Shown here: in pieces, positions 27,055-35,397 of the stretch
Layout of the letters: each line of letters starts with the position of its first letter
Position numbering within the stretch: the stretch's first letter is position 1
Assembly (NCBI GenBank): GCA_020353515.1
Contig: CP070695.1
Coordinates: forward strand, 2,578,155-2,642,154
Reading direction: 5' to 3'
Length of the DNA stretch: 64,000 nucleotides
From: Candidatus Heimdallarchaeota archaeon
GTDB taxonomy: Archaea; Asgardarchaeota; Heimdallarchaeia; Hodarchaeales; Hodarchaeaceae
Position numbers and translations under genes: made by a program
The notes under the pieces: model-generated
What the model saw: only the letters and a program-made list of their open reading frames with translations
The model's database searches: none
Told to the model about the DNA's origin: nothing

Positions 27055-28313
27055 TACAGAAATGCTTCAATCTTTTCCTTATCTATATCTATTTCTTGGG
27101 CAAGGGAGTCAATTTTTTCCTTTAATTTTGGAATTTCTTGTTTTAACAAAGCAGTAAAAACTTCTTTTTCTTCGAATTCTTGTATCTTAGTTTGAGCTTC
27201 AACATAGTGAGAATTTTGTTGTAAATGCTTCTCTACTTCGATAAGTTCCTCCTCAAGTTTTCGTAGACGAGCAAATTTCTCTAAAACATCTTTTAATACA
27301 ATGAATTGCCGCAATTCGATTGGATCCTCGAATTTAAACCAACTTTTTCCACTTAATAATTCGAAACCATGCGTTTCGATAATGAAAACGATTTTTCGCC
27401 ACAAAATCTCGTCTAATCCTTGAAACTTACTTGGTTCTAATATCAATCCAAGCAAATCCTCTTTTTCTTCTATACTGCGGCTTTCACGTCGTTCGATCAT
27501 TTTCATATAGCGTTCGAGGCTAGTTGTAATAATCCTTAGAAATAATGAAAGGTCTGGATCTGAAAAAAGCTGTTCTTTTTCATTAATGATTTCAAGAATT
27601 TTACTATTTTTCCTTTGAGAGGCAATTTCTTCTCTAAATCGAGGTAATTCTTCATTTAATTCTTTTAATTCAGTTTCAATTCTCTTTAAATCATCTTTTT
27701 TCCCTTTAAGTTGGGTTTGAATTATGATTTTTTCGGAATGTTTTTGAGTCAAGGGATTTAGCAATCTAAAGAGAGAATCAAAGAATTCCTTTCCATCAGA
27801 GTCATCAACTATGAAAAGAGTTTGCTTTTTTATAACATCTTTAAGTATAAATGAAAAGTCATTTTCATCGAGTGGTTTTAGATAAGATTTTCGGGCGCTA
27901 AAAATTATCCTGATGTCTTTCTGAGTTTTTATCTGAGGTTTTGGACTTTTCTTAAATTCAAGCTCAATTTTTTTGTGATCGAAATCTACAACTTCGAGTT
28001 CTTTTCGATATCCTCTACGAGATCGTGACTTCAATTGAGAAATTATCTGGTATTGATGTAGGTTATCAAAAATTTCCTTACATGTTTTTCCATATCTGAA
28101 AATATCTGCAGTAGATTCAGGTATTTTTTCATCTGAGTCTTGTGCGGTTAAGATAATGTCCTTGGATTTTTCAATTAATACGAGAGTACTATCCCCTAAA
28201 CGGAAACCCTTTTTTCCAGAGGTAATTTTCAGATGATTTTTTGGGAAGAATTTAGAACATGTATTAAATAATCGTTGTCTTGTATACTCTTTAGAATCAA
28301 ATTTAGTGACCAT
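27051..28313 (-). CDS. Coiled-coil protein of unknown function
   Basis: 420 residues from ATG 28313, with AAGGGAA about 8 bases upstream; a TTG at 28331 is also in frame. Residues 1-180 form a mixed alpha/beta basic domain (KKGFRLGDSTLVLIEKSKDI; RRGYRKELEVV). Two coiled coils (about 195-245 and 345-415) bracket a helical middle. No nucleotide-binding motif is visible. It converges with the zinc-ribbon gene. Function unknown. Confidence 0.65.
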   Translation of the reverse strand: MVTKFDSKEYTRQRLFNTCSKFFPKNHLKITSGKKGFRLGDSTLVLIEKSKDIILTAQDSDEKIPESTADIFRYGKTCKEIFDNLHQYQIISQLKSRSRRGYRKELEVVDFDHKKIELEFKKSPKPQIKTQKDIRIIFSARKSYLKPLDENDFSFILKDVIKKQTLFIVDDSDGKEFFDSLFRLLNPLTQKHSEKIIIQTQLKGKKDDLKRIETELKELNEELPRFREEIASQRKNSKILEIINEKEQLFSDPDLSLFLRIITTSLERYMKMIERRESRSIEEKEDLLGLILEPSKFQGLDEILWRKIVFIIETHGFELLSGKSWFKFEDPIELRQFIVLKDVLEKFARLRKLEEELIEVEKHLQQNSHYVEAQTKIQEFEEKEVFTALLKQEIPKLKEKIDSLAQEIDIDKEKIEAFLY

Positions 28314-28394
28314 AACATAAATTCCCTTCAATTTATATTTCTTATTGATAATAAGGGAAATACTTCGCTAGGAATATTGCGTGATCTTCATATT

Positions 28395-29078
28395 TCATAC
28401 AGGTTCAGGAGTGAGAATTTCCCAGTCACTCATTCTCAGATTCAGCATCATATCTTCTCCATCAGGACATTCAATCCTTAGGACTAGCTGCTTTTTACTT
28501 TGTAAAATGACTTCCGGATGTAAACATCCTTCTCGTAGCTTTTCTAATAAGAAGCGAACATAAGAATCAGAAATAACAGTTAACGATCCATCCTGTAAAT
28601 TTTCAGCCATTTGTCCAGGATAAATTTGAACTTTACGCCCAGTCCGTTTAGTTGTAACCAGGTTCACATTTTCTAACCGATTTAGATGGTATCTTACTGT
28701 ATCATGATGAACCGTAGGGCTGATTCCTTGGGCAATTTGACTTTGAAACGCACCTGGATTATTTAATACATAGTTGAAGATTTTCTTGGCTGTTTTTGGC
28801 CTTAATACTGCGAAAATACGTTCAGCTTCAGCAGAGCGTAAGCCCGCGGGATAATAAATCCGTTTTCCAGCGTATTTAAGCGATTTAATTAGATGATCTT
28901 CCTCTAAACGTTTTAGATGCCAATTTAAAGTCCCCTGAGGCAATTCTAGATATTTTGCTAAATCGAAGAAGTAGGAACCAGGATTTTCTGCAAGGATTGA
29001 ATAAATCTTTCGTCGAAGCGGATGTAAAAGGAGACTAATATCTCTGTCATCAGATGCAAACGTCATATTATGATTCAT
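28395..29078 (-). CDS. Transcription regulator with two winged-helix domains
   Basis: 227 residues. The first winged helix (about 15-70) reads LLHPLRRKIYSILAENPGSYFFDLAKYLELPQGTL, then NWHLKRLEEDHLI; the second (about 85-145) reads AKKIFNYVLNNPGAFQSQIAQ, then HHDTVRYHLNRLENVNLV. This tandem arrangement with 'LNWHLKRLE' recognition helices is common in archaeal ArsR/MarR-like regulators. The C-terminal 70 residues may be a ligand or dimer domain. Its target is unknown; the 310-bp region upstream could hold an autoregulatory site. Confidence 0.85.
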   Translation of the reverse strand: MNHNMTFASDDRDISLLLHPLRRKIYSILAENPGSYFFDLAKYLELPQGTLNWHLKRLEEDHLIKSLKYAGKRIYYPAGLRSAEAERIFAVLRPKTAKKIFNYVLNNPGAFQSQIAQGISPTVHHDTVRYHLNRLENVNLVTTKRTGRKVQIYPGQMAENLQDGSLTVISDSYVRFLLEKLREGCLHPEVILQSKKQLVLRIECPDGEDMMLNLRMSDWEILTPEPV

Positions 29079-29389
29079 CTTCCTCGTAGAATTTTAATTT
29101 AACGATAGAAGTGTTTAATGGAGCTCTTTAATAGGAACTGTTAATTAGGGTTTTTGTGTAGCTCACTGTTTTTATTTTTTCTTTTTATACATTATCTATA
29201 TACCCTAGTCGAACAGAAAATTATCATGGCCGTGGAACTCTCAGTGGTTCTAGTTTTTGTTAAAATAGAGATTTTGTATTTTAGAGGCAAAAAACAATGA
29301 AAATAAAACTAGGCGAAATCAGTAGACGGATAAATGAGGAGGAGGATGTACCTCTCATAATCCAATCTAATCAAATTAAAAAAAAGGAA
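29079..29389. other. Intergenic region upstream of winged-helix regulator
   Basis: AT-rich. TTTTTATACATTATCTATATACCC near 29180 contains TATA-like blocks for the minus-strand regulator. A 48-codon ORF from 29297 is not convincing. Confidence 0.4.
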
Positions 29390-29809
29390 TTATGCAACAA
29401 GAGTAGTAATATCTACCTTGCTTACGCCCTTTATTTCTGCTAATTCGTCTTTTAGTTGCTCTTGTGAGATAGTTAAGTCACTAGAATCTAAGTAGCCTTC
29501 ATACGTACAGCTATCTTGTGTGAAACACAGTCCTGTGCTATAAAGGGTCTTTATTTTACTTCTCATGAAGACAACACCTAACTCTTGCAAAAAGTCAGGG
29601 GACAGCTCACCGATTTCAATTGCTACCTTTACAACTTCCGGACTTTTCGTGGGAATAATCCTAATGATTTTTGTTGAGGGAGCAAGGATCATTACTGCTG
29701 AACTTTCTTCAACATCTTTAGGTCGTAATGTCTCAAGAAAATCAGCTGGAAGGGAAATCGGTTTTGACTCTTGAAGTTGAATCATTTTTGCGATAGTTAC
29801 AGCAGACAT
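29390..29809 (-). CDS. Small ACT-like/AbrB-like regulatory protein
   Basis: 139 residues. The first 50 residues (SKPISLPADFLETL, then SAVMILAPSTKIIRIIP) resemble a swapped-hairpin AbrB-like module. The rest (VVKVAIEIGELSPDFLQELG, then IKGVSKVDITTL) has the beta-alpha-beta spacing of an ACT small-molecule-binding domain. Two cysteines (CFTQDSC) lie in its middle. Probably a ligand-responsive regulator; the ligand is unknown and the domain assignment is tentative. Confidence 0.6.
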   Translation of the reverse strand: MSAVTIAKMIQLQESKPISLPADFLETLRPKDVEESSAVMILAPSTKIIRIIPTKSPEVVKVAIEIGELSPDFLQELGVVFMRSKIKTLYSTGLCFTQDSCTYEGYLDSSDLTISQEQLKDELAEIKGVSKVDITTLVA

Positions 29810-30458
29810 TTATCATATGGCCTCCGCTATTTCTTCTATTATTCTTTATGATCTTCAGGGGTTTCTTATGTTTTGAGCTGCTTGCATAGCAAAAGCTCTA
29901 TTACAAACAATTTGGATTGATATGTATTTATTAAGGTTTTTATTTTTGCGTGAATTTCAAATTTTTTTGCGAGAAATTCGAATTGAACCTTTACCTCACA
30001 ATATCGAAAATCATTAAGACTGGGTGAAGTTAGGTGTGTTTGTGAGGGCTTGAGAGGTAAGTTCCTCAAAAATATTTTTTGTTAAAAAAACCTATAAAAC
30101 ACCTTTTTAATAGGATCCAATTAATCATCAGTTACGGATTTCAACTTTTTTGAATTAAAATCGCTCAAAAATTTTGATAATTCATTTTTCAGCTTGGATT
30201 ATCTTATTAGAGTGTTTAACTATTTTGGGATCTCTAACTTAAATAGTTTAGTCTAGACCAATTGTAACTTAACTTGATCAGATTGAGTATTCGATGAAAG
30301 AAGATTCTTTAGTTTGAAAAAATGGTGATAATTTACTGATAACAAATTATTGAAAGGTTATTCTTATAAAACACTCATCAGACCTATTTTTTTTGATCAA
30401 ACAACATCCCCTGTTTTACTCCTATTGTGGGTAAGATAATTTTGTGGGGAATTAAGAT
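29810..30458. other. 650-bp intergenic region without a convincing gene
   Basis: The longest gene-free stretch of the left half, lying between a minus-strand and a plus-strand gene. It is very AT-rich with a TATAAAA at 30092. A 67-codon minus ORF (29866-30069) is low in complexity and not called. No tRNA-like or strongly folded segment noticed. Confidence 0.4.
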
Positions 30459-31085
30459 ATGGTATTAGATAGAGATATTCGGCTAACAATACTTGGAAAT
30501 ACTGGTGTGGGAAAAACTAGTCTCATAAAGCGTTTGAAAGGAGAAGATCCCACAATGACTGAGAAAACCATGGATATTATTGTCGAAAAGAAGAAAATAA
30601 CTCTTCTATCCAGCAGCAGGCAATCAAAACTCTCTTTGGAGCGGTACAGAAAATATAATGTTATTGCAGTGGATAATCCTGGTGACTTCAAATTACGCCG
30701 AAAATGGCGTGATGCGATGAGAAAATACAAAACTGATGGTATTTTATTTATGCTAGATCCTTCACAAGGCATTGAAAGCCAGAGAGTCGCTATGGAAGAT
30801 TCTTTCAACTATTTTCTGGATAGCTTGAGTTTAGATCCTGATAAAGCAGATAAGAAGGCAAAAAAGAAAAAAACTCTCTTTTTTTTTGTAGTAAATAAAA
30901 TGGATACAATTGATAATGACGAAGAGAAAGCAAAAATCTTTCTTGAAAACTTCGATACAGTTATTGAAGACTATAAAATGACATTCCTGTTTGCTAAATT
31001 TGCACAAGCATTCATTAGTGTTCATAAATCGCCATATGAGGAAATCGACTCAATTTTTGAAAAGTGTAAGCAGGCATTATACTGA
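30459..31085 (+). CDS. Divergent Ras-superfamily GTPase
   Basis: 208 residues. G1 is GNTGVGKT (13-20), G3 is the unusual DNPGD (72-76) in place of DxxGQ, and G4 is NKMD (146-149). It has no clear G5. Gln of G3 is missing, so intrinsic hydrolysis may be slow or depend on a partner. A lysine-rich insertion (DKADKKAKKKK, 128-138) precedes the G4 strand. The next gene starts 15 bases downstream and resembles GTPase-associated GAP1-N proteins, a meaningful pairing. Confidence 0.88.
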   Translation: MVLDRDIRLTILGNTGVGKTSLIKRLKGEDPTMTEKTMDIIVEKKKITLLSSSRQSKLSLERYRKYNVIAVDNPGDFKLRRKWRDAMRKYKTDGILFMLDPSQGIESQRVAMEDSFNYFLDSLSLDPDKADKKAKKKKTLFFFVVNKMDTIDNDEEKAKIFLENFDTVIEDYKMTFLFAKFAQAFISVHKSPYEEIDSIFEKCKQALY

Positions 31086-31100
31086 TGGATTCTGACTTGT

Positions 31101-31919
31101 ATGGGAAAAATACATCAAGTAATTGTACGAAATGTTCCTGAAAAAGGGCTAGATGTTGTAGCTACAGATCTGTTAAAGAGTCAAATCCAGAATATTTCCT
31201 TATTTCTTCCAGAAGAAGAACTTTCTGATTTTAATAAAGTATTTTTAACTAAATTTCATCACTCTTCTGGTAATGTTGTCTTACGATTCACATTTGATGA
31301 TGGAACCGACCGTTTTGGACGTCAATCAATTAAAACTCATTCACTTATTATCAACAATGCTTTCTATAATGAGAAAACTCTTCAATACTTTATCTCCCCC
31401 CTGATAAATGGATCTATGAATATTGATGACGATAGAATTTTGGAAAAGAATGATTTTGAAATGCTAGAGACTCATCCAATATCATCAAAATTTACAGAGA
31501 TCATTTTATGTAAAAAACGAATTCAACTGACTAGTCAAAAAGAAATAGACCCAACTGTTCTAATTCAATTATTCGGATCTTTTGATCGTTTAATACCTCC
31601 TCCGTTGAATCCGTCCTTTTCATTCCAAACTATGGTTTTTCCAGGTCACAAAAATACAATTAAAACTCATGATCTAATTTTCTCAATCGAAAAATTACCC
31701 CATTCACAATCAATCGAAAAAATTCAAACAGAAAAATCTGAATTTACAACTATTCAAGCAATAACTGATTCTATTTCAGATTTACCCTTGCTTAGGCAAC
31801 TACAACGGCAATTATTCTTAGAGATCCCAGAAAGATGGCTGAGAATAAAGATTCAATGGCGATTTGGAGTCAAAAAATTTTCTGATATTCGAGAGAATAT
31901 AAATAACTATTTTACATAA
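31101..31919 (+). CDS. GAP1-N-like GTPase-associated protein
   Basis: 272 residues. The N-terminal half has the layout of bacterial GTPase-associated protein 1 N-domains: HQVIVRNVPEKGLDVVATDL, a helix-rich middle, then RFTFDDGTDRFGRQSIKTHSLII, i.e. the D-x-x-GR...H motif followed by a hydrophobic strand. It lies 15 bases after a divergent GTPase gene, the context in which GAP1 proteins are usually found. The C-terminal half is unassigned. I infer a partner or regulator of that GTPase; homology is by pattern only. Confidence 0.6.
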   Translation: MGKIHQVIVRNVPEKGLDVVATDLLKSQIQNISLFLPEEELSDFNKVFLTKFHHSSGNVVLRFTFDDGTDRFGRQSIKTHSLIINNAFYNEKTLQYFISPLINGSMNIDDDRILEKNDFEMLETHPISSKFTEIILCKKRIQLTSQKEIDPTVLIQLFGSFDRLIPPPLNPSFSFQTMVFPGHKNTIKTHDLIFSIEKLPHSQSIEKIQTEKSEFTTIQAITDSISDLPLLRQLQRQLFLEIPERWLRIKIQWRFGVKKFSDIRENINNYFT

Positions 31920-32135
31920 TTATTTCTTAGATTTGTCGTCTTTCAGAAGTTTACGTATACTTTGGACTACATCAGGATCAGGATCCTCTAAAACAGCTTT
32001 CTTTAAATTCACTTCACACCTCGAGAGATTATATTTTGCAAGATATTGAGCTGCAAACATCCGCTCGAATTTATCAGGGTCCTCATGTAGTTTTTTTATC
32101 AGTATTTCAACGTTTTTTCGATTTTGTTTTGTCAA
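31920..32135 (-). CDS. Small HEAT-repeat-like protein
   Basis: 71 residues, starting at TTG 32135. The sequence reads as two helical hairpins of HEAT type (DKFERMFAAQYLAKY and KAVLEDPDPDVVQSIRKLL), with the typical 'EDPDPDVV' turn. It converges with the GAP1-N-like gene with no gap. Probably a small protein-interaction module. Short length and a weak start keep confidence moderate. Confidence 0.55.
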   Translation of the reverse strand: MTKQNRKNVEILIKKLHEDPDKFERMFAAQYLAKYNLSRCEVNLKKAVLEDPDPDVVQSIRKLLKDDKSKK

Positions 32136-32277
32136 TTCACCATTTAAATTTGATCATACTAGAACATAATAAGTTCTGTCTTATGAAGAGAATAAGAATA
32201 CCATTTCATACAGGGGGAAATAGATTTATCATCTGACATCTCTCCCTGTTATCGATCCAATATCTAGGGATAAAATA

Positions 32278-32988
32278 GTGAACTCGAAAATTACTTCCGC
32301 CCTAAGCTCGGAAAGAATAGATGCTATTCTAACAAGTTTGTCACATGGCTCTAAAGAGCTAAATGATCCTCTAGTGACCAAGATTTCTAAAACTCGGAAA
32401 GATCCTTTTCGTATTTTAATTGCTACAATTTTAAGTCTAAGAACCAAAGATGAAATGACGTTCAAGGCTAGTCAACGTCTTTTTGCTCGAGCCGTAACTC
32501 CTTCTGATATTCTTGCTATTCCACTTGAAGAGCTTGAAGAGATAATTTTTTCTGTAGGTTTTTACAGACAAAAAGCAAGAACTATACATGATATCTGTAA
32601 ACGATTAATTGAGGAATATGCTGGTAATGTTCCAGATTCTTTAGACGAACTACTCAAATTTAAGGGTGTAGGGCGTAAAACTGCAAATTTAGTTATTACA
32701 AAAGGATTTAACAAACCAGGGATATGTGTTGATGTTCATGTTGCTCGTATAACACAAAGGATTGGTATTGTACCGATCAAAGGGGAAAATGACAATAAAC
32801 CTATCTTTTATGACGCAGATCGGGTTGAAATGATATTGAGAGAGATTCTACCAAAGAAATGGTGGATTCCAATCAATGACATTCTAGTTCGATGGGGGCA
32901 AAATATTTGTACACCAATCAGTCCCAAATGCACTCAATGTGTCATTAATGATTCTTGTTTAAAAATTGGTGTTCAAAAACACCGTTAA
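32278..32988 (+). CDS. nth: Endonuclease III (DNA glycosylase/AP lyase)
   Basis: 236 residues of the HhH-GPD family. The helix-hairpin-helix LLKFKGVGRKTANLV includes the catalytic Lys, and VDVHVARITQRIGI holds the catalytic Asp. The [4Fe-4S] cluster cysteines are CTPISPKCTQCVINDSC (C-x7-C-x2-C-x5-C). It removes oxidised pyrimidines and nicks the abasic site in base excision repair. It starts at GTG 32278, preceded by AGGGA. A complete enzyme. Confidence 0.95.
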   Translation: MNSKITSALSSERIDAILTSLSHGSKELNDPLVTKISKTRKDPFRILIATILSLRTKDEMTFKASQRLFARAVTPSDILAIPLEELEEIIFSVGFYRQKARTIHDICKRLIEEYAGNVPDSLDELLKFKGVGRKTANLVITKGFNKPGICVDVHVARITQRIGIVPIKGENDNKPIFYDADRVEMILREILPKKWWIPINDILVRWGQNICTPISPKCTQCVINDSCLKIGVQKHR

Positions 32989-34154
32989 TAATATATTTTA
33001 GATTGCCTAATGGTTCGGTAAGAGCCTGAAACATACTTTTCAGTGTCTTGACCTCCACGGAACTGATTTGTATCGAATCCATTACTCTTAGCAATGGAAT
33101 AAGTCAAAAATTCAATTGGTATGGTATATACCAAAGGAGACAATACGTCGTTCTTAGGTGTTTCAATGAGTACATAATGAGGATCGATCTTAGTCTCTCT
33201 ATATATATCTGGATTCACTAAAACAATTGTCTTTGAACCAATTACATCTCGAATCACAGGTTCTACTTCCCTTATACGTTCAAATGTTGGAAAATCTGGG
33301 GCTATGAATATCACAAGACTGTTTTCAGTTGTAATAAAATAATTTGTGTGACAATACTCTTCTATATCACAAGCATATCCATTCAAGGAGAATTCAAACA
33401 TTTTATAAGATCCAAATAACCCAGTTGGACCATTAGCCCCTGATGATACAAAAATAACTTTATCTACCGTCCGGCCGAGGTCATTACCTAGTTTAAGAAA
33501 ACTACTTCGCTGATTTATAGTTATCTTAACTAATTGAAAGGTTTCTCGGATATGCGAAAATACGACTGCTTTTTGTGAAGAAAAATACGCTACTAGTAAG
33601 CTTTGAACAGCCAGATTTGCTAAGTAAGTTTTGGTTTGCGCTACATCGTGGTGATACCCCGTATATTCTTTTGCACCTTCGGTAACATAGGAGGAAGTTT
33701 CTAATGTTTCTGGAGGGGAAGCATGGATAAACAACGTGTGGTCGGTTTCCGCAGCGACTTGTCCTTGAGGATTATCAGTTATCCCTATTGTTTTAGCTCC
33801 AAACTTATTTGCAAAACGGAGCGCTTCAACTACTCTTGGTGTGTTTCCAGAAACAGAAAGACCAATAACAACGCTTTTTGGTAAAAATTGGGGATCAGAA
33901 TAATTCACAAATTCAAATGGAGCATAATATCGAATATCAAGGTCAGGTCGCCATCTTTGCCCAATGTGCGCCCCATACCAAGCAGCACAATAACTATCAC
34001 CTGATCCAGTGAAAATAATCCGTTCAATATCGCTTTGGATTATGAATTTTCCAATATTCTTTATATTCGTATCATCATATAGCGAATCAAGGATTCTAGG
34101 TTGTTCTAACATTTCTGAAAGCATGAAGTCTGGATTTTTAACTGTTTCTGACAT
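32985..34154 (-). CDS. SIS-domain sugar isomerase, GlmS-isomerase-like
   Basis: I start at ATG 34154 because GAGAGG lies about 8 bases before it; a longer frame reaches 34247. The 389 residues carry two SIS domains as in the isomerase half of glucosamine-6-phosphate synthase: FTGSGDSYCAAWYGAHI, then VIGLSVSGNTPRVVEALRFA and ITDNPQGQVAAETDH; the second is VIFVSSGANGPTGLFGSYKM. No glutaminase domain is present, so it would act as an aldose-ketose isomerase or ammonia-dependent deaminase on sugar phosphates. Substrate not readable. Its end overlaps nth by 4 bases. Confidence 0.88.
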   Translation of the reverse strand: MSETVKNPDFMLSEMLEQPRILDSLYDDTNIKNIGKFIIQSDIERIIFTGSGDSYCAAWYGAHIGQRWRPDLDIRYYAPFEFVNYSDPQFLPKSVVIGLSVSGNTPRVVEALRFANKFGAKTIGITDNPQGQVAAETDHTLFIHASPPETLETSSYVTEGAKEYTGYHHDVAQTKTYLANLAVQSLLVAYFSSQKAVVFSHIRETFQLVKITINQRSSFLKLGNDLGRTVDKVIFVSSGANGPTGLFGSYKMFEFSLNGYACDIEEYCHTNYFITTENSLVIFIAPDFPTFERIREVEPVIRDVIGSKTIVLVNPDIYRETKIDPHYVLIETPKNDVLSPLVYTIPIEFLTYSIAKSNGFDTNQFRGGQDTEKYVSGSYRTIRQSKIYY

Positions 34155-34325
34155 GGATTCAGTCCTCTCAAAAGAAAATTTGCCCTTATAATAGTAATCC
34201 ACGAAAATTCGTTTTGCAAAAAGAAGTTTATTATCCAATATTCCCAATTTAAAGAGAGATTAGAAACTCAACCTCCCCTCACTGTGATCTTTCTCCAGAT
34301 CGTTTAGGTCACTTTGAGGCAGAAA

Positions 34326-35294
34326 TTAATCATTTTTTCTTCTGTACACAAATAATAACAATGGAACTATCAGAACCAAGCTTAGGACAGAAAAACCTGG
34401 AGTAGATAGTGCAGTGGGACCTTCAAATGTAATATCCTCTTCATAAACAGGTACCCACCTATATCGTATGTTACCGTCTGGCGACCAATTTATTAATATC
34501 CCTAGGTTGCAGGTTACATTTTCATATACTGTGATAGCACAGGAAAATGTAACTTCCTCATCTGAATCAATTTCAAATGCTTGAGCGGGCACCACATACA
34601 GAGTAACATTTGTTTCGTAATCCAATCCCCATTCTACTACTTTTCTCGTGAAATCTCTTTCAACAGACTTTCCATTAACTACGAAATCATCAACATGCAA
34701 TTTGTGTGAGTACAGAACAAGTTCAATATTTGGGCTAGGGTGTTTTCTAAGAGCAGTAACACTCATTCCGATTTGTGCTGAGTCACTATCAGCCATGTAG
34801 AGAAAGTGGGTTTCGCTGCCCAATGTAAATGTTTTGGGTTTTCCATTGATATAATATGTTCGATTGAAAAATGGCGCATCAACATGGTCGCTTAGTGCGT
34901 AAACATAAGTACCATCGATTGTTGCATCCCATGGACGAGAGGGACTAGGAGTCCAAGTCACAGTAAAAGAATCTGTTTTATCTCCATCACCATTTAGATC
35001 GAAATCTACGTTATTTTCTTTTAGAGTTCCATTTCCTTCATCAAGTTCAAGTTCGTAAAAAGTAGTTTCCCAAAAAATAGGTACTTCTCCTGTGGTTGCG
35101 GGATCACCTGTGTTTTTAAATGTTACATTTAACTGAGTAACACCATTTCCTATTACTGTGAAGGATGGTTCGTTCGCTAAATCCGCAAAATCTGGCATAT
35201 TAATTGATTGGAGCTTGTTAGGATGAGAAGTAACCACCCCATTACTCATAATAAATATTATAGCCAATCCTATCAACATTATTTCTCGTTTCAT
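34326..35294 (-). CDS. Secreted surface protein with PGF-type C-terminal anchor
   Basis: 322 residues. An N-terminal signal peptide (IMLIGLAIIFIMSNGVVTSH) is followed by a beta-rich ectodomain with N-glycosylation sequons and a CARDB-like stretch (TQLNVTFKNTGDPATTGE). It ends with TPGFSVLSLVLIVPLLLFVYRRK: a PGF motif, hydrophobic segment and basic tail, the plan of PGF-CTERM proteins processed by archaeosortase. It faces outside the cell. No enzymatic motif is seen. Confidence 0.8.
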   Translation of the reverse strand: MKREIMLIGLAIIFIMSNGVVTSHPNKLQSINMPDFADLANEPSFTVIGNGVTQLNVTFKNTGDPATTGEVPIFWETTFYELELDEGNGTLKENNVDFDLNGDGDKTDSFTVTWTPSPSRPWDATIDGTYVYALSDHVDAPFFNRTYYINGKPKTFTLGSETHFLYMADSDSAQIGMSVTALRKHPSPNIELVLYSHKLHVDDFVVNGKSVERDFTRKVVEWGLDYETNVTLYVVPAQAFEIDSDEEVTFSCAITVYENVTCNLGILINWSPDGNIRYRWVPVYEEDITFEGPTALSTPGFSVLSLVLIVPLLLFVYRRKND

Positions 35295-35397
35295 TCTTTT
35301 TTCCCTTCTTACTCATAAATAAATTTGATGAGAAGTATAAGACATAATAGAGACCGAATAACTATTTTAAGTTTTCTTCGGAAGAAAAATTCAATAT

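Noticed and set aside
29297..29443. 48-codon plus-strand ORF
   Set aside because: Its last third is antisense to the ACT-like gene and there is no ribosome-binding site.
29866..30069. 67-codon minus-strand ORF
   Set aside because: Low-complexity, no family resemblance, no clear start site.
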